Origin: Phallusia mammillata
Taxonomy: Eukaryota; Chordata; Ascidiacea; Phlebobranchia; Ascidiidae
DNA length: 64,000 bases
Direction: 5' to 3'
Assembly: GCA_003260075.1 (NCBI GenBank)
Contig: QLIY01000214.1
Location: forward strand, 89,954 to 153,953
Shown: in pieces, positions 24,301 through 33,447 of the stretch
Layout: each line of letters opens with the position of its first letter
How positions within the stretch are numbered: position 1 is the stretch's first letter
Position numbers and translations under genes: made by a program
Notes under the pieces: model-generated
Seen by the model: the letters and a program-made list of their open reading frames with translations, nothing else
What the model was told of the DNA's origin: nothing
Database searches by the model: none

Positions 24301-27300
24301 AAAGAGATCAGGTAAAAATTTGCATTTACCATGAGATTCAAATAAATTTGCCTATGTTTGTTTGCATACTGTTTTCATTAGTTCTAAAATATTTTTTGGC
24401 CTGTTTTTTGCAAGCCTTTTTATATGACTTTTAGTTATACGCTGTAACAAATTTCAGATCACCAGTTTGCAAAATCAAATCAAAGGATTAAGCGAGGAAG
24501 CTGGCCACTGGAGGGAGCGATGTGACGAAGCTGAAAAGAAAATTAAGGTTGGACAAAAAATCCAACAACAGACCATCAAAAAATTTCTAGATTAATTCTG
24601 TTGCACAATTTCATTTCTAGTCGTTAAACTTTTCGTGTGGTCGTTATCAATAGATTTTGTTAGTAAAATGGTTTTGATTGACAGATTGGAATTCTGCCTT
24701 CGAGCAGCAACCGTAACACCACTAGAGGGAGCAATGACAGTATGGAGTTGGCAGAAGCGTTGGAGAGAGCTGAACAAGCGGGGGGGGGGTGGATGAGGTT
24801 CAACTATGTTTTTGTCAGTATTTTTTTGCCTAACGCTGGTTTTTCCAACTGTTTGATCGAAAAGAGTGCGGCAAACATATTCAAATATACACATATGTTA
24901 GTTAATAAACCAAAGTTTGACCCCGATTGACCCAGTGGTTCACCTACAGGGCCCCGGGGGGGGGGAGTATGGAGTTGGCAGAAGCGTTGGAGAGAGCTGA
25001 ACAGGCCGAAAAACGAGCGATACAACTTGAAGCAACTTGTCGAGAAGTGAAACAACAAATGTGTGAACTTATTGAACAGCACGATGCAAATAAACAAGAA
25101 GCCGTTGACAGGTCAGTTGGCTTTTTTTGATTGCATGTCACTGTTTTTATGTAGAAGTATGGATGAGGTTCAACTATGTTTTTGTCAGTATTTTTTTGTC
25201 TAACGCTGGTTTTTCCAACTGTTTGATCAAAAAGAGTGCGGCAAACATACTTAAATATACACATATGTTAGTTAATTAACCAAAGTTTGACCCCGATTGA
25301 CCCAGTGGTTCACCTACAGGGCCCCAAAATGTAAAATTTTTGAAACAGCTGTGCCTACCTTGTTTGTAGGTGCCTTGTGAAGTGTTTTAAATGATTTTGT
25401 AACTAATAGTTGGATTTACCCATTTTTATTATAAAATTGAACTTTATGTTATCATGATGTTTATGGTTTAGATGTGAACGAGCATGCATGCAGTTGCACG
25501 AAGATGCCAAACACGCGATTCGAGAAGAACTTCTGGCAGAATATGAACAGAAATCATATGAAGCAAGCATAGAACATGACGGACAACTACAAGAAATAAA
25601 GTATGTTGTGCTTATGTATCTTAAACATGATAGAAAATGTATTGGAATCACAATTTCCTATGTTCTGCATAACAATGCAACACCTTTAGTTGGTTTTGCA
25701 AGGTTATGTTTTCAGAAGTTGTATTTTGCTGTTAAAATCGAGTAAACGGTTTTAACATTTCGAAATGTTTTTATTGTCTCTTTTGTTGGGAATTAATGTG
25801 GAGATTGTTTGGTAGATGTTAATTGTGCTTGTAAGTCGAAACATTTGAATTACTCGAAAAAAGATTACATGTCATCACGGTAATTTATTTTAGGTCAGAA
25901 ATGGAGTCGCTCAGCCACGAACTGTCAGAAGTGAAACAAAGTTATGTTCATGTTTGTGCTGAAAAGGATTCGTTGGAGGAAAAAATTAAAGAAGAAATAA
26001 TTAAGGAATTTGAAAATGTACGTTGACTTTGTTGTGTAAACTTTAAAAAGTCACATAAAATGCATTTCATTTAGTCTGTTGGCCCGCATGTACAAGTTAC
26101 CCTTTTTTGAAACTGCAAAACCTTTGGGGGGGGGGTTTGTGTAAATTTTAAAGTGACATAAAATGCATTTCATTTAGTCGGTTGGCCCGCATGTACAAGT
26201 TACCCTTTTTTGAAACTGCAAAACCTTTAATAATATTTCCATGCATAAATCCCTAAAACTATCTAAACCCCAGGGTGACAATTTAAAGAGATAAGTGAGT
26301 CATTTTTTTTCTCACTGCCCTCAACTAATTTCACAAGGGGTATTGACACCCACTTTGAAAATTATTGGTTTCTTTGCAAATTATTGTATAGATTTTAGCC
26401 AACTAACCCAATCAAATAGTAACTGACATAAGTTATTGCTTTTCAGGAGAAAAACCTATTAATCTCCAAGCATGAATCACAAATAAGTAAGATTAGGCAA
26501 GAATGGGATAAAGTAAAGAATGATGAGGATCAGAGGAGAGAGCAAGAGGTGGAAGAAGATTTAAAAACAAAAGTAAGAAAAATTTGTTTAACGTAAAGAT
26601 TACACTTAAAATTTTTAGTTTAATTAAAAATTTGTTGTTGTTTCTTTTCTGATATGTTGTTGATATTTGGCAGGTTTACGAAGCAAAATTGGAGTGGATT
26701 CAAGAACAAAACCAAATTAAAAACGAAAAGTTGGAAAAAATTCTGGCAGAAAAAGAGACGCAATTCAGACAAAAGTAAATCTTTTTTAAGTTGTCTTATG
26801 TTTTGAGTAGAATATAAATGTTTTTTTTTCCAAAAAGGCTTGACCAGTTTGAGGAGGAATTAACCAAGAAGTTTGATCAGGAACAAGAAATCTTGCTGGA
26901 GAAAGAAAGATTGTTATGGGAAGAAAACAAGGTGAGATTTATGCTGAAGTTTGTTAAATTCTATATATTCATGAATACTGAAGTTTGGCTTTCAATTTTT
27001 GTATTTATTTATTATTTTTTAAATTTTGTTTTATTAGGAGAAAGAGATAAAGTTACGCATGGATGATTTGTACCAGGAGCTCAAGGAACAGGAAAACACG
27101 GCTATCACCACGGCAACGTCCATGGCTCAACTCAACTGGATAACAGAACATGTGAGTTGCGATGATGACCAAAAAACAGGAATAATTATCAAAATTGACA
27201 TGTAAAAATTCTGGATCAATGTTTTTTACATTTTTGCTCAAAGAAAAAAAACATTTTGTTTTTTGCTAATGTGCAAGAAAAATGAATGACACAAGCATTT

Positions 27301-30300
27301 TTTTGTTTTAGCAAAACAAGTCCGAAGAAGATGAGAGGAAGCGCGTCCAATGCGCACTGGATGAGGCGAGGCGCACATGGAAAACCGAACATGAAAACTT
27401 GTTGAATGAAGCTGTTAAAAATGCTGTACAAGACATGCAAGAGGAATTAAATGTATGTTGTTAATTGTTTCAACCAACTATTTTGTATTTATTCACATTT
27501 TAATACATTTGTGGCCTTTTCCAGTATATTATGACAATATTTCCTGTGTTTTTTAGATGCTAAAACAGCACCATGAAGCATTGTTGCAAGATGAAATTGA
27601 TAAAGTTGCAAGAGAGTGGAGGAGGAGGAAAGATGAGGAAATGAGAAAGAAAGAGAATGAGATGGCAGAGGAGCTAAAAAAGTGAGAGCAACTTTTTACA
27701 TCCATCTGTACTTTTTGTAGCAGTAGCAATACCAAGCTCCTACCCCGTATCAAATATAAAAATAAAATGAAACAGAAGATTCTGGTTCTAGCCACTCCAG
27801 TTCTCTGAGCTGTTTTTGTTTTGCGAAATAAACTGCAGGGTTGTGATATGTATGTAAATAACTGGATTATGATTAGCCACAGTCATCTGTATCAAATATT
27901 TTCTTGTCCAAAATCCGATTTTGTTTAAGAAATGCTCTTTTATAAACACTTGGCAGGCTATTTGGTTTTTTAACTACTCGTAAAAACAATGTAAAAAAGT
28001 TACCATGACTTGCAGGTTGGAAACAAGACACCAGACTGAATTTGCAGAATTTACCAAACAACACAAAATGTCCCTGGAAAGATTCTTGGAGTCAGAAAGA
28101 GTAAAAAATTCCCAACAGAACCAACAAGACAACATGGTAAACAACTAACGCATGGAGACAAATCCTTTTGGCCTATGACTAAATAACTAATGCTTTGTAT
28201 GAGCAAACCCATCAGTCAACATTGCACCGATTTGGTGAGATACATAAGTTGTAAAGTTTTATTTTAGCTCTCCCACCTGTGGATGAAAATAGCTGATGAC
28301 ATTTGCGTTTCTTATGTCCAGTACATCTCACGACCCAGTGCATGCTGACCTCCACTTTGTACGACTTGTTGTAGCCAAGTTTTTTTTATCTTTCAAAACC
28401 AACATTTTTAGACACCGAAAGAACTGATGGATGATTTACGACAACAGTGGAATATTGAAAGAGATCAAATGCTTCAAAGTCACAGAACTGAAATGGAAAG
28501 AATGAAAGGAGTTTATGAAACAAGGTGAATTTTTTGAGTTTATTTAAGAATGTTATGTGCCATGGTAATATATCGTACAAGTAAATGTGGCTTATTGCAT
28601 TTACTAAAGTCTTTGGTTAGATAGTTGGTTCTCAAACTGGTGTGATAGGACCCCTTTTCCAAAAAGAAACATGTGTTTTGTATTACTTGCCAGGTGAATG
28701 TATACATACACATCAAGCTACTAGATAGTTTATTGGGCTTAGTGGACAAACGTGTCTCCTTTAGTTAAATAAGAACCTGTAATGTGTTCAGGAATTACAA
28801 AAAGGGTTGTGTACCCCTGACAGATAAAAATCTGTTTTTCAAATCTGTCAAGATTAGGTTGGCCACATAACTAACAAACTATAAGTCAAATTTTGTCGGA
28901 CAAGTTTATTTCAATCGGTGAAAAAAATGTAACATGATAATTTCAGTAAAAAATCTTTAAGTCAGAATAATGAAATTAAGGCCACATATAATAAATAGGT
29001 GTGGAAAGTGCTGCTGTTACATTTTTGTAGGCCATTCTGGGGGGGGGGGGAATTTCAATAAAAAATCTTTAAGTCAGAAAAATGAAATTGAGGCCACATA
29101 TAATAAATAGGTGTGGAAAGCGCTGCTGTTACATTTTTGTAGTCCATTCTGGTAAAGATTATTTATTTTGCAGATGTCATGATTATAAAGCAGAAATTCA
29201 GCGTTTGTCATCTGCTTATGACATCATCACCCAAAAATCCCCTCACCCCACAACGCCTACGTCATCGGAAGCGGGGGGGGGGATTCTGGTAAGGATTATT
29301 TATTTTGCAGATGTCATGATTACAAAGCAGAAATTCAGCGTTTGTCATCTGCTTATGACACCATCACCCAAAAATCCCCTCACCCCACAACGCCTACGTC
29401 ATCGGAAGCAATTAAGTTGATGGAAACCAAACACCAGGGGGAGATGGAGAGGCTCAAAAGTCGAATGAGAGGTAAACAAATGTTGCAAATCATATTAAAA
29501 CACCACAAGAAGTTTAGTGATGAAATTAACGGCCCACATAGGCGTAAAAATCGACATGCTTTATGTTTCAAACGTTTCGGCAAATGCTCATGCCATCATC
29601 AGTGATACAAAGGCCACAAGAAGTGATTATTTTCGATTTCAGGTTCTGTTTTGGACAATTTTGCGTTGCAGCAATATCGTCATTGCCGAAGTTTAAACCG
29701 ATTGTCCAGCCTATTGTTATGCGATAACGCCTATTAAGCCATTTTGTGTTCAAATAACACAGCGGGTATAGGGGAAAAACACATAAATTGTCTAATTTTT
29801 ACAAACTGGAGAGCTTCAGTGCGAATTTGATTGGCCAAATTGAACGGAACTTTTGGGTTTCAACTCCTAACATTTAGGCGTAAGAATAAATTGGTGTTTT
29901 ATACAGACATTATCAAGCATTCATTTCAACCTGAATTTGGCGCACTGTCAGTAAACACGAGCTGTTGGCGGCATTGGTGGGACCATTTGTGGGGTCCTAA
30001 ACCGACTGTGTAAAAGACAGAATTTGGGTTAGACAACTTGCTCTAGAGTCTAGATATACACAAAATATACAAATTTTGAATGCAGACTGCATTAACATAA
30101 GGACATTCAATGACAAAGCGTCACATAAGCTTCTGGGTAATAATTTTTGTGTTACTTGGTCAGATGAATATCGGCGTTGGAAAAAGGAACGAGCTTTCCT
30201 TCAAAGCAAAATACCTGAAAATTCATCGCAAGCAAGTTCTTCAGTGAAACGTGAAGATCTTAAACAACTGCGCGAGATTTACCTCAACACACTGGGCTGT

Positions 30301-32562
30301 ATAAAAGGTAATTAATGTTTCATAAGCAAGTATTGTTTTCTGGTTAAGTGTCTTGCATTAAAACTCACACACAGTTTACATCAGGGGTGTGCAACCTCTG
30401 TTACTGTGGGGCCAAATACAATTGCCAAAATTAGATCGCGGGCCGCGGGGGGGGGGTTGTATAAAAGGTAATTAATGTTTCATGAGCAAGTATTTTTTTT
30501 ATGTTTCTAAAAAGTGTGAAATTATTTTTGGTTTAACCGCTTGGAGTGGGTTCGAGTCCCATCGCAGACTTGACTTTTCTATGTCTTGCTATATACGTAA
30601 ATGCTTAGGAGAACGGCTGATTCGGTATGACGCCTTCAATCGGCCTGGCGTATTATAATTGTTGCATTTTATAACACGGAAATCCAATTTTTATGTGTTA
30701 TTTTTTCAGATGAAATGTTGAGCTATGCAAGAGCGGGTCGAGCTCAAACACTAAGCGCCCTTCAACGTGAGAGCGAAAAAGAAAAACAGCGAATATTCGA
30801 GAAACTTCGACGCCGCCGGGACAACACCGATGTCTCTGTTTTGCCGTCATTCTTGGTCGAACGAAAAGGAAGTTCATCCGAAAGGTATGTGAAGTGCATG
30901 TTGTTGTGTTTGTTATGACATACGTTACGGTTTGCTGCTGGAGCTATTGTGACCTCACACATACAAAACGTGATATTAGAATTATACCATTGTTGCCTAT
31001 ACGCCAACCGATTGGCGTGTTTATATTGAAATAACAATTTAACCTGTTACACTGCTTGTTTATGGTTTTTATCATGTCATTGTCTTAAAATTCGGCCTTA
31101 CATGCACAAAACGCTTTGCTTTCTCTTTATTTTTGATATCTGCTGGCACGAACCACTATTGTTTGGAAAAACGTTGGCACGTAAGGACATTAACACATGG
31201 AAATAACAAGTAAATTGGCACGCGTCGCCTAAAAGGGGGGGGGGGGGCAGAAAAATTGCATCTGGCGCATTAATCTGCTCAAAAATATCTAATATTTGGA
31301 CTCGTTTGGCAGTACATTTGAAATCAAAGCGTCTCTGCGGGCCGCACAACCTTTATTCAAGGGACGCATTTGGCCCGCGGGCCGCAGGTTGCAAACCCCT
31401 GGTTTACGGTGTAACTGCAGCGCGTTCAGCCATTATCCACCAATTGTGCCCTTCATTGTTTTGCGCAGCTATTTCCGGCCTGGTGATTGTTTTAGTGCAC
31501 TTGTTTCGCTATGTATTTTATCAAGCGAAATAAAACAATTTGACAAAATTATAACGATTACATTGCATGTATCTCGTTTCTTATCATTTTATATTTCGAA
31601 TTTGCCTGCTTTAGGATTGCCACTATCACACACGAAATTTGACCTCCAAAAAGTTGCGACATTAAGCATACGGGGCAGGCAAGGGTGCTTGTGATTCGAC
31701 TTTCAACGGGTTCACCATTGAGTCTGTGTAGCTCAGTTGGTAGAGTGCGAGTCCCGGAAAGACTCCTGTCGTGGGCTTCGAATCCCACCGCAGGCGAGAT
31801 TTTTTTAGCCTAATCCTTGCCACATGGTAATACTTCTCCTATAGGAGACCGGCCCGATTCGGTATGACGCCTTTAATTGGCCTGGTGCACAATAATTGTC
31901 AAGCATAGCATAGCAATTTATGACACTTTTTACAAAGATGAAACATCATCCTGTTTATCTGTTGTGTTATATTTTCAGATGAAATGTTGAGCTATGCAAG
32001 AGCAGGTCGAGCTCAAACACTAAGCGCCCTTCAACGCGAGAGCGAAAAAGAAAAACAGCGAATATTCGAGAAACTTCGACGTCGCCGTGACAACACCGAT
32101 GTCTCTGTTTTGCCATCCTTCTTGGTCGAACGAAAAGCAAGTTCATCCGAAAGGTATATGAAGTACATGTTGGTGTGTTTGTTATGACATATGTTACAGC
32201 ATGCTTATGAAGCTATTGTGACATCACACATCAGTAACGTAATATCAGAATTATGTCATTGTTGCTTATCATAATACGATGTCCTGTGGATTTTTGACGA
32301 TGCACAAAGCAACACTTGTAAACTACATTACAAATAGCCATTCTCTGTTTTAGGTCTGGCCTATGGTATTAAAACAGGTTTCTTAGGGTTGAGAAAGATT
32401 TGGTAAATATTAGTGTTGGTGCTGGGTCAAATAGTTTTTTTCAGCATATGAAAGTTGTTTTTTTTATCTTTTTACAGAGTTCCAGTAAAACTCCCTGCCT
32501 CAAACCCACCACAGCACACTAGAGGGCGATCAAGAACCACCAAAAGTCGTCCAAAGACTTGA
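15356..32562 (+). CDS. CEP152: CEP152, centrosomal scaffold for centriole duplication
   Basis: Coding exons with consistent phase: 15356-15460, 17101-17209, 17489-17607, 17796-17918, 18691-19011, 19330-19411, 19741-19896, 20629-20795, 21404-21604, 22342-22473, 23198-23299, 23679-23834, 24219-24311, 24458-24547, 24685-24738 joined to 24966-25111, 25472-25600, 25894-26017, 26447-26572, 26674-26774, 26838-26931, 27038-27151, 27312-27452, 27557-27681, 28016-28136, 28412-28524, 29311-29471, 30164-30307, 30710-30884 or 31979-32153, 32478-32562. This gives about 1,300 residues (human about 1,650-1,710). The N-terminus matches the PLK4-binding end (LHELLSAELPDDLLEES). Conserved coiled-coil signatures are SLDRARQQHE, NRLSRNLEEAQNQC and NKQEAVDRCER; the C-terminal LREIYLNTLGCIKDEML is also typical. 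CEP152 (Asterless) recruits PLK4 and CENPJ to the mother centriole. Gaps interrupt the start codon, exon 8 and exon 15. Confidence 0.93.
15790..16228. repeat. duplicated intron block around a G run in CEP152 intron 1
   Basis: 15793-16002 and 16021-16228 are direct near-copies with scattered substitutions and an 11-base deletion, separated by G at 16003-16013. This is another head-to-tail allelic pair. Confidence 0.8.
17336..17458. repeat. segment shared between CEP152 introns 2 and 15
   Basis: The block beginning CAAACATACTTAAATATACA and ending CAGCTGTGCCTACCT is almost identical to 25238-25360, and partly to 24867-24955. The present copy carries an undetermined base at 17348. It may be a dispersed repeat or an assembly transfer between introns of the same gene. 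Confidence 0.7.
18156..18579. mobile_element. hAT-like element, GGTATCGATACC-rich, copy 1
   Basis: A 424-bp element with termini TAGTGATGGGAC and GTCCCATCACTA and imperfect 8-bp flanks (GTTCGTTG / GTTGGTTA). The sub-terminal parts are packed with GGTATCGATAC and GTACTCGG motifs in both orientations. The internal part matches copy 2 at 50182-50615 in opposite orientation. No transposase. It lies in CEP152 intron 4. Confidence 0.85.
19092..19330. repeat. CEP152: duplicated CEP152 exon 6 start across a G run
   Basis: The acceptor and first 39 bases of exon 6 appear at 19190-19228, then G at 19228-19241. The flank and the whole exon then repeat from 19243, with the intact exon at 19330-19411. 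Only the second copy is complete, so the first is an assembly duplicate. Confidence 0.85.
20100..20650. repeat. CEP152: nested duplication around three G runs at CEP152 exon 8
   Basis: 20035-20160 recurs at 20514-20640, and 20157-20333 recurs at 20345-20502. The junctions are G runs at 20334, 20503 and 20641. The acceptor and first 12 bases of exon 8 precede the last run. Ten G happen to keep the frame and would add a false Trp-Gly-Gly-Gly to the protein before SDEKNGMSG. The true residues of exon 8 at this point are unknown. Confidence 0.8.
20978..21265. mobile_element. non-autonomous hAT-type element
   Basis: Termini CAGGGGTCAGCAGCC and TGTTGCTGACACCTG, with flanks TTGTAGAC / ATGTAGAC (7 of 8 match). 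The interior has TTACTTGTTATTTCCATGTG, shared with the elements at 46000-46322 and, reversed, at 31130-31236. No coding capacity. Confidence 0.85.
21780..22092 (-). mobile_element. tRNA-derived SINE with compound tail
   Basis: The minus strand of 21860-21930 has a tRNA-like head with GTAGCTCAGTTGGTAGAGC (A box) and a decayed B box. Around it is the family's phrase CCGGCTGATTCGG in opposite orientations (about 21810 and 21962), plus a plus-strand tail GCTTCAGGGCTGATCCCAG. Flanks CTCAACAACCTCTGCAA / CTCAACCTCTGCAA suggest the target duplication. It contains one undetermined base (21960). Confidence 0.75.
22584..22800. mobile_element. non-autonomous hAT-type element
   Basis: Termini CAGTGGTTCTCAAACTTTTT and GAGTTTGAGAACCACTG, a classical hAT end, with flanks TTATAGAC / ATGTAGAC (imperfect). 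The interior carries GGGGCCAAATGG and AGCCGCATGCGGCCCC. It lies in a CEP152 intron. Confidence 0.88.
23885..24050 (-). mobile_element. tRNA-derived SINE
   Basis: The minus strand of 23951-24022 reads as a tRNA-like head with A box TAGCTCAGTTGGTAGAGCGC and B box GAGTTCAAATCCC. It is followed by CTAGATTTTTCTC and the tail phrase AACCAGCTGATTCGG. Same family as 21780, 31690, 33722, 50640 and 60700. Confidence 0.8.
24739..24966. repeat. CEP152: duplicated part of CEP152 exon 15 with displaced intron sequence
   Basis: AGTATGGAGTTGGCAGAAGC occurs at 24739 and again at 24966, with two G runs (24780, 24956) between. The piece between the runs (24791-24955) is a copy of downstream intron sequence at 25161-25323. 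The true exon is obtained by joining 24738 to 24966, which restores phase and the sequence ELAEALERAEQAEKRAIQLE. The order shown here is not collinear and points to a misplaced contig. Confidence 0.8.
28900..29471. repeat. CEP152: duplicated CEP152 exon 26 and flanking intron
   Basis: Two G runs (29039, 29273) separate near-copies. Intron 28940-29038 repeats at 29051-29152. Exon 26 starts at 29174 (truncated after GAAGC) and again, complete, at 29311-29471. The copies differ by ATC/ACC (Ile/Thr) within YDxITQKSPHP, an allelic-type difference. Confidence 0.85.
30381..31402. mobile_element. hAT-type element split by gaps
   Basis: CAGGGGTGTGCAACC starts at 30381 and runs to the G run at 30447. 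The matching end, GCAGGTTGCAAACCCCTG, is at 31385-31402. Flanks are GTTTACAT / GTTTACGG. Between them are an allelic repeat of 30297, an exon copy, and a reversed fragment of another hAT family (31130-31236) truncated at the G run 31235-31247. The two halves may belong to one insertion pulled apart in assembly, or to two insertions. Confidence 0.5.
30710..30884 (+). CDS. CEP152: CEP152 exon 28, copy a
   Basis: A 175-base exon with acceptor TTTCAG and donor GTATGT, encoding EMLSYARAGRAQTLSALQRE and continuing to the SSSER end (residue Gly in RKGSSSER). Copy b (31979-32153) differs at seven bases, six of them synonymous. The length is not a multiple of three, so splicing both copies together would shift the frame; each copy alone joins correctly to exons 27 and 29. 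Confidence 0.85.
31690..31897 (+). mobile_element. tRNA-derived SINE, best preserved copy
   Basis: 31722-31795 folds as a tRNA-like cloverleaf: 7-bp acceptor stem, A box TAGCTCAGTTGGTAGAG, anticodon-like loop CCGGAAA, B box GGCTTCGAATCCC. It is followed by the family tail GAGACCGGCCCGATTCGG and CGCCTTTAATTGGCCTGG. The repeated occurrence and fixed tail show a SINE, not a tRNA gene. Confidence 0.8.
31979..32153 (+). CDS. CEP152: CEP152 exon 28, copy b
   Basis: A second 175-base version of the same exon with intact splice sites, Ala instead of Gly in RKASSSER. About 110 bases of following intron are still alignable to copy a, but much more diverged than the exon. A SINE tail (GATTCGGTATGACGCCTTTA) precedes both copies. 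Divergence in the introns is above the level seen between allelic copies elsewhere, so this looks like a real tandem duplication with mutually exclusive use, though a divergent haplotype is not excluded. Confidence 0.75.
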
Positions 32563-33447
32563 TGACACACAATTACAGAAAACAGCAACAAAAAAATCAA
32601 AGATGACAGAAAATGACCCTTATTTTTTGATGAAATCGCCTAAATGTGCAAAGACGTTATCTTTCCTTTTTCGTGTTATGGGCAGAACAATTAGCTACAA
32701 AATCCACTTGCTACGGAAAAAGGATGATACGTTCACCGACTCATGTGTTGCTGAGTTTTTGTGCTTTGTGTGTTGCCATGACATTGCGTCTTTCAAACAT
32801 AATCCCTTGTTTTCCGATTTTCTGCTTAGCTATGTATTGCACAAATCAAACAAATGGCGAGCAAATAACAGACAGAAATTGGAACAGGGTACAAACACAT
32901 ACATATAAAAATTGGTATTAAAACACAACAACATGCTGCTACATCATTTAACAGTGGAAATTACAAGTGCATTTTGCGATAATCTATCAAATGGTCATAA
33001 TTCCATTCATCATACCATCGACAGCTTCCTGAATCATAACGGTCACATGACACTCTGGGGGTCAACTCATGAGACCTAAGGGGTAATTTTGGGGCCGGGG
33101 TTCGCAAACCCAGTGCGGGAAAGTTTTGATAATAATACCTGGAAAAAAAATCAAAGTGCTAAATTTAAGCAGATTATTGTCACATGTATTATGCTTAAAA
33201 TTGTAAAAAAAATCTCTTTAATCTGTAACTTTTGGTTAATCTTTTTGTTTAGTTTTCCTTGTTCAAATTTTGGTAAATAAAATTTAGCTCTTTTTCACTT
33301 TGAATTTTAATCTAAAAATACCTTGTTATGAACAGCATAACTTTTTCTTCATTGGCATATTGCTCAAAATGTGTGTTTTCAACATATACCTCTCGCAAAC
33401 ATTCGGGTAGCTCGACAAACCCTTTTATTGTATTTTTTGTTTGTTTC
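32563..33447. other. 3' convergent intergenic region
   Basis: The end of CEP152 on the plus strand and the end of the oxygenase on the minus strand face each other. AATAAA lies at about 33277 (plus) and its complement TTTATT at 33424-33429, 19 bases after the oxygenase stop. I see no gene in between. Confidence 0.6.

Noticed and set aside
31722..31795. Functional tRNA gene (foldable cloverleaf with 7-bp acceptor stem)
   Set aside because: Position 33 is not T, B box is altered, and the same head with the same tail occurs in many diverged copies: a SINE.
33312..33440. Extra last exon of the oxygenase after a GT donor at 33451
   Set aside because: The frame ends naturally with TGG TAA right after the conserved terminal Trp, with a poly(A) signal 19 bases on; no extra exon is needed.
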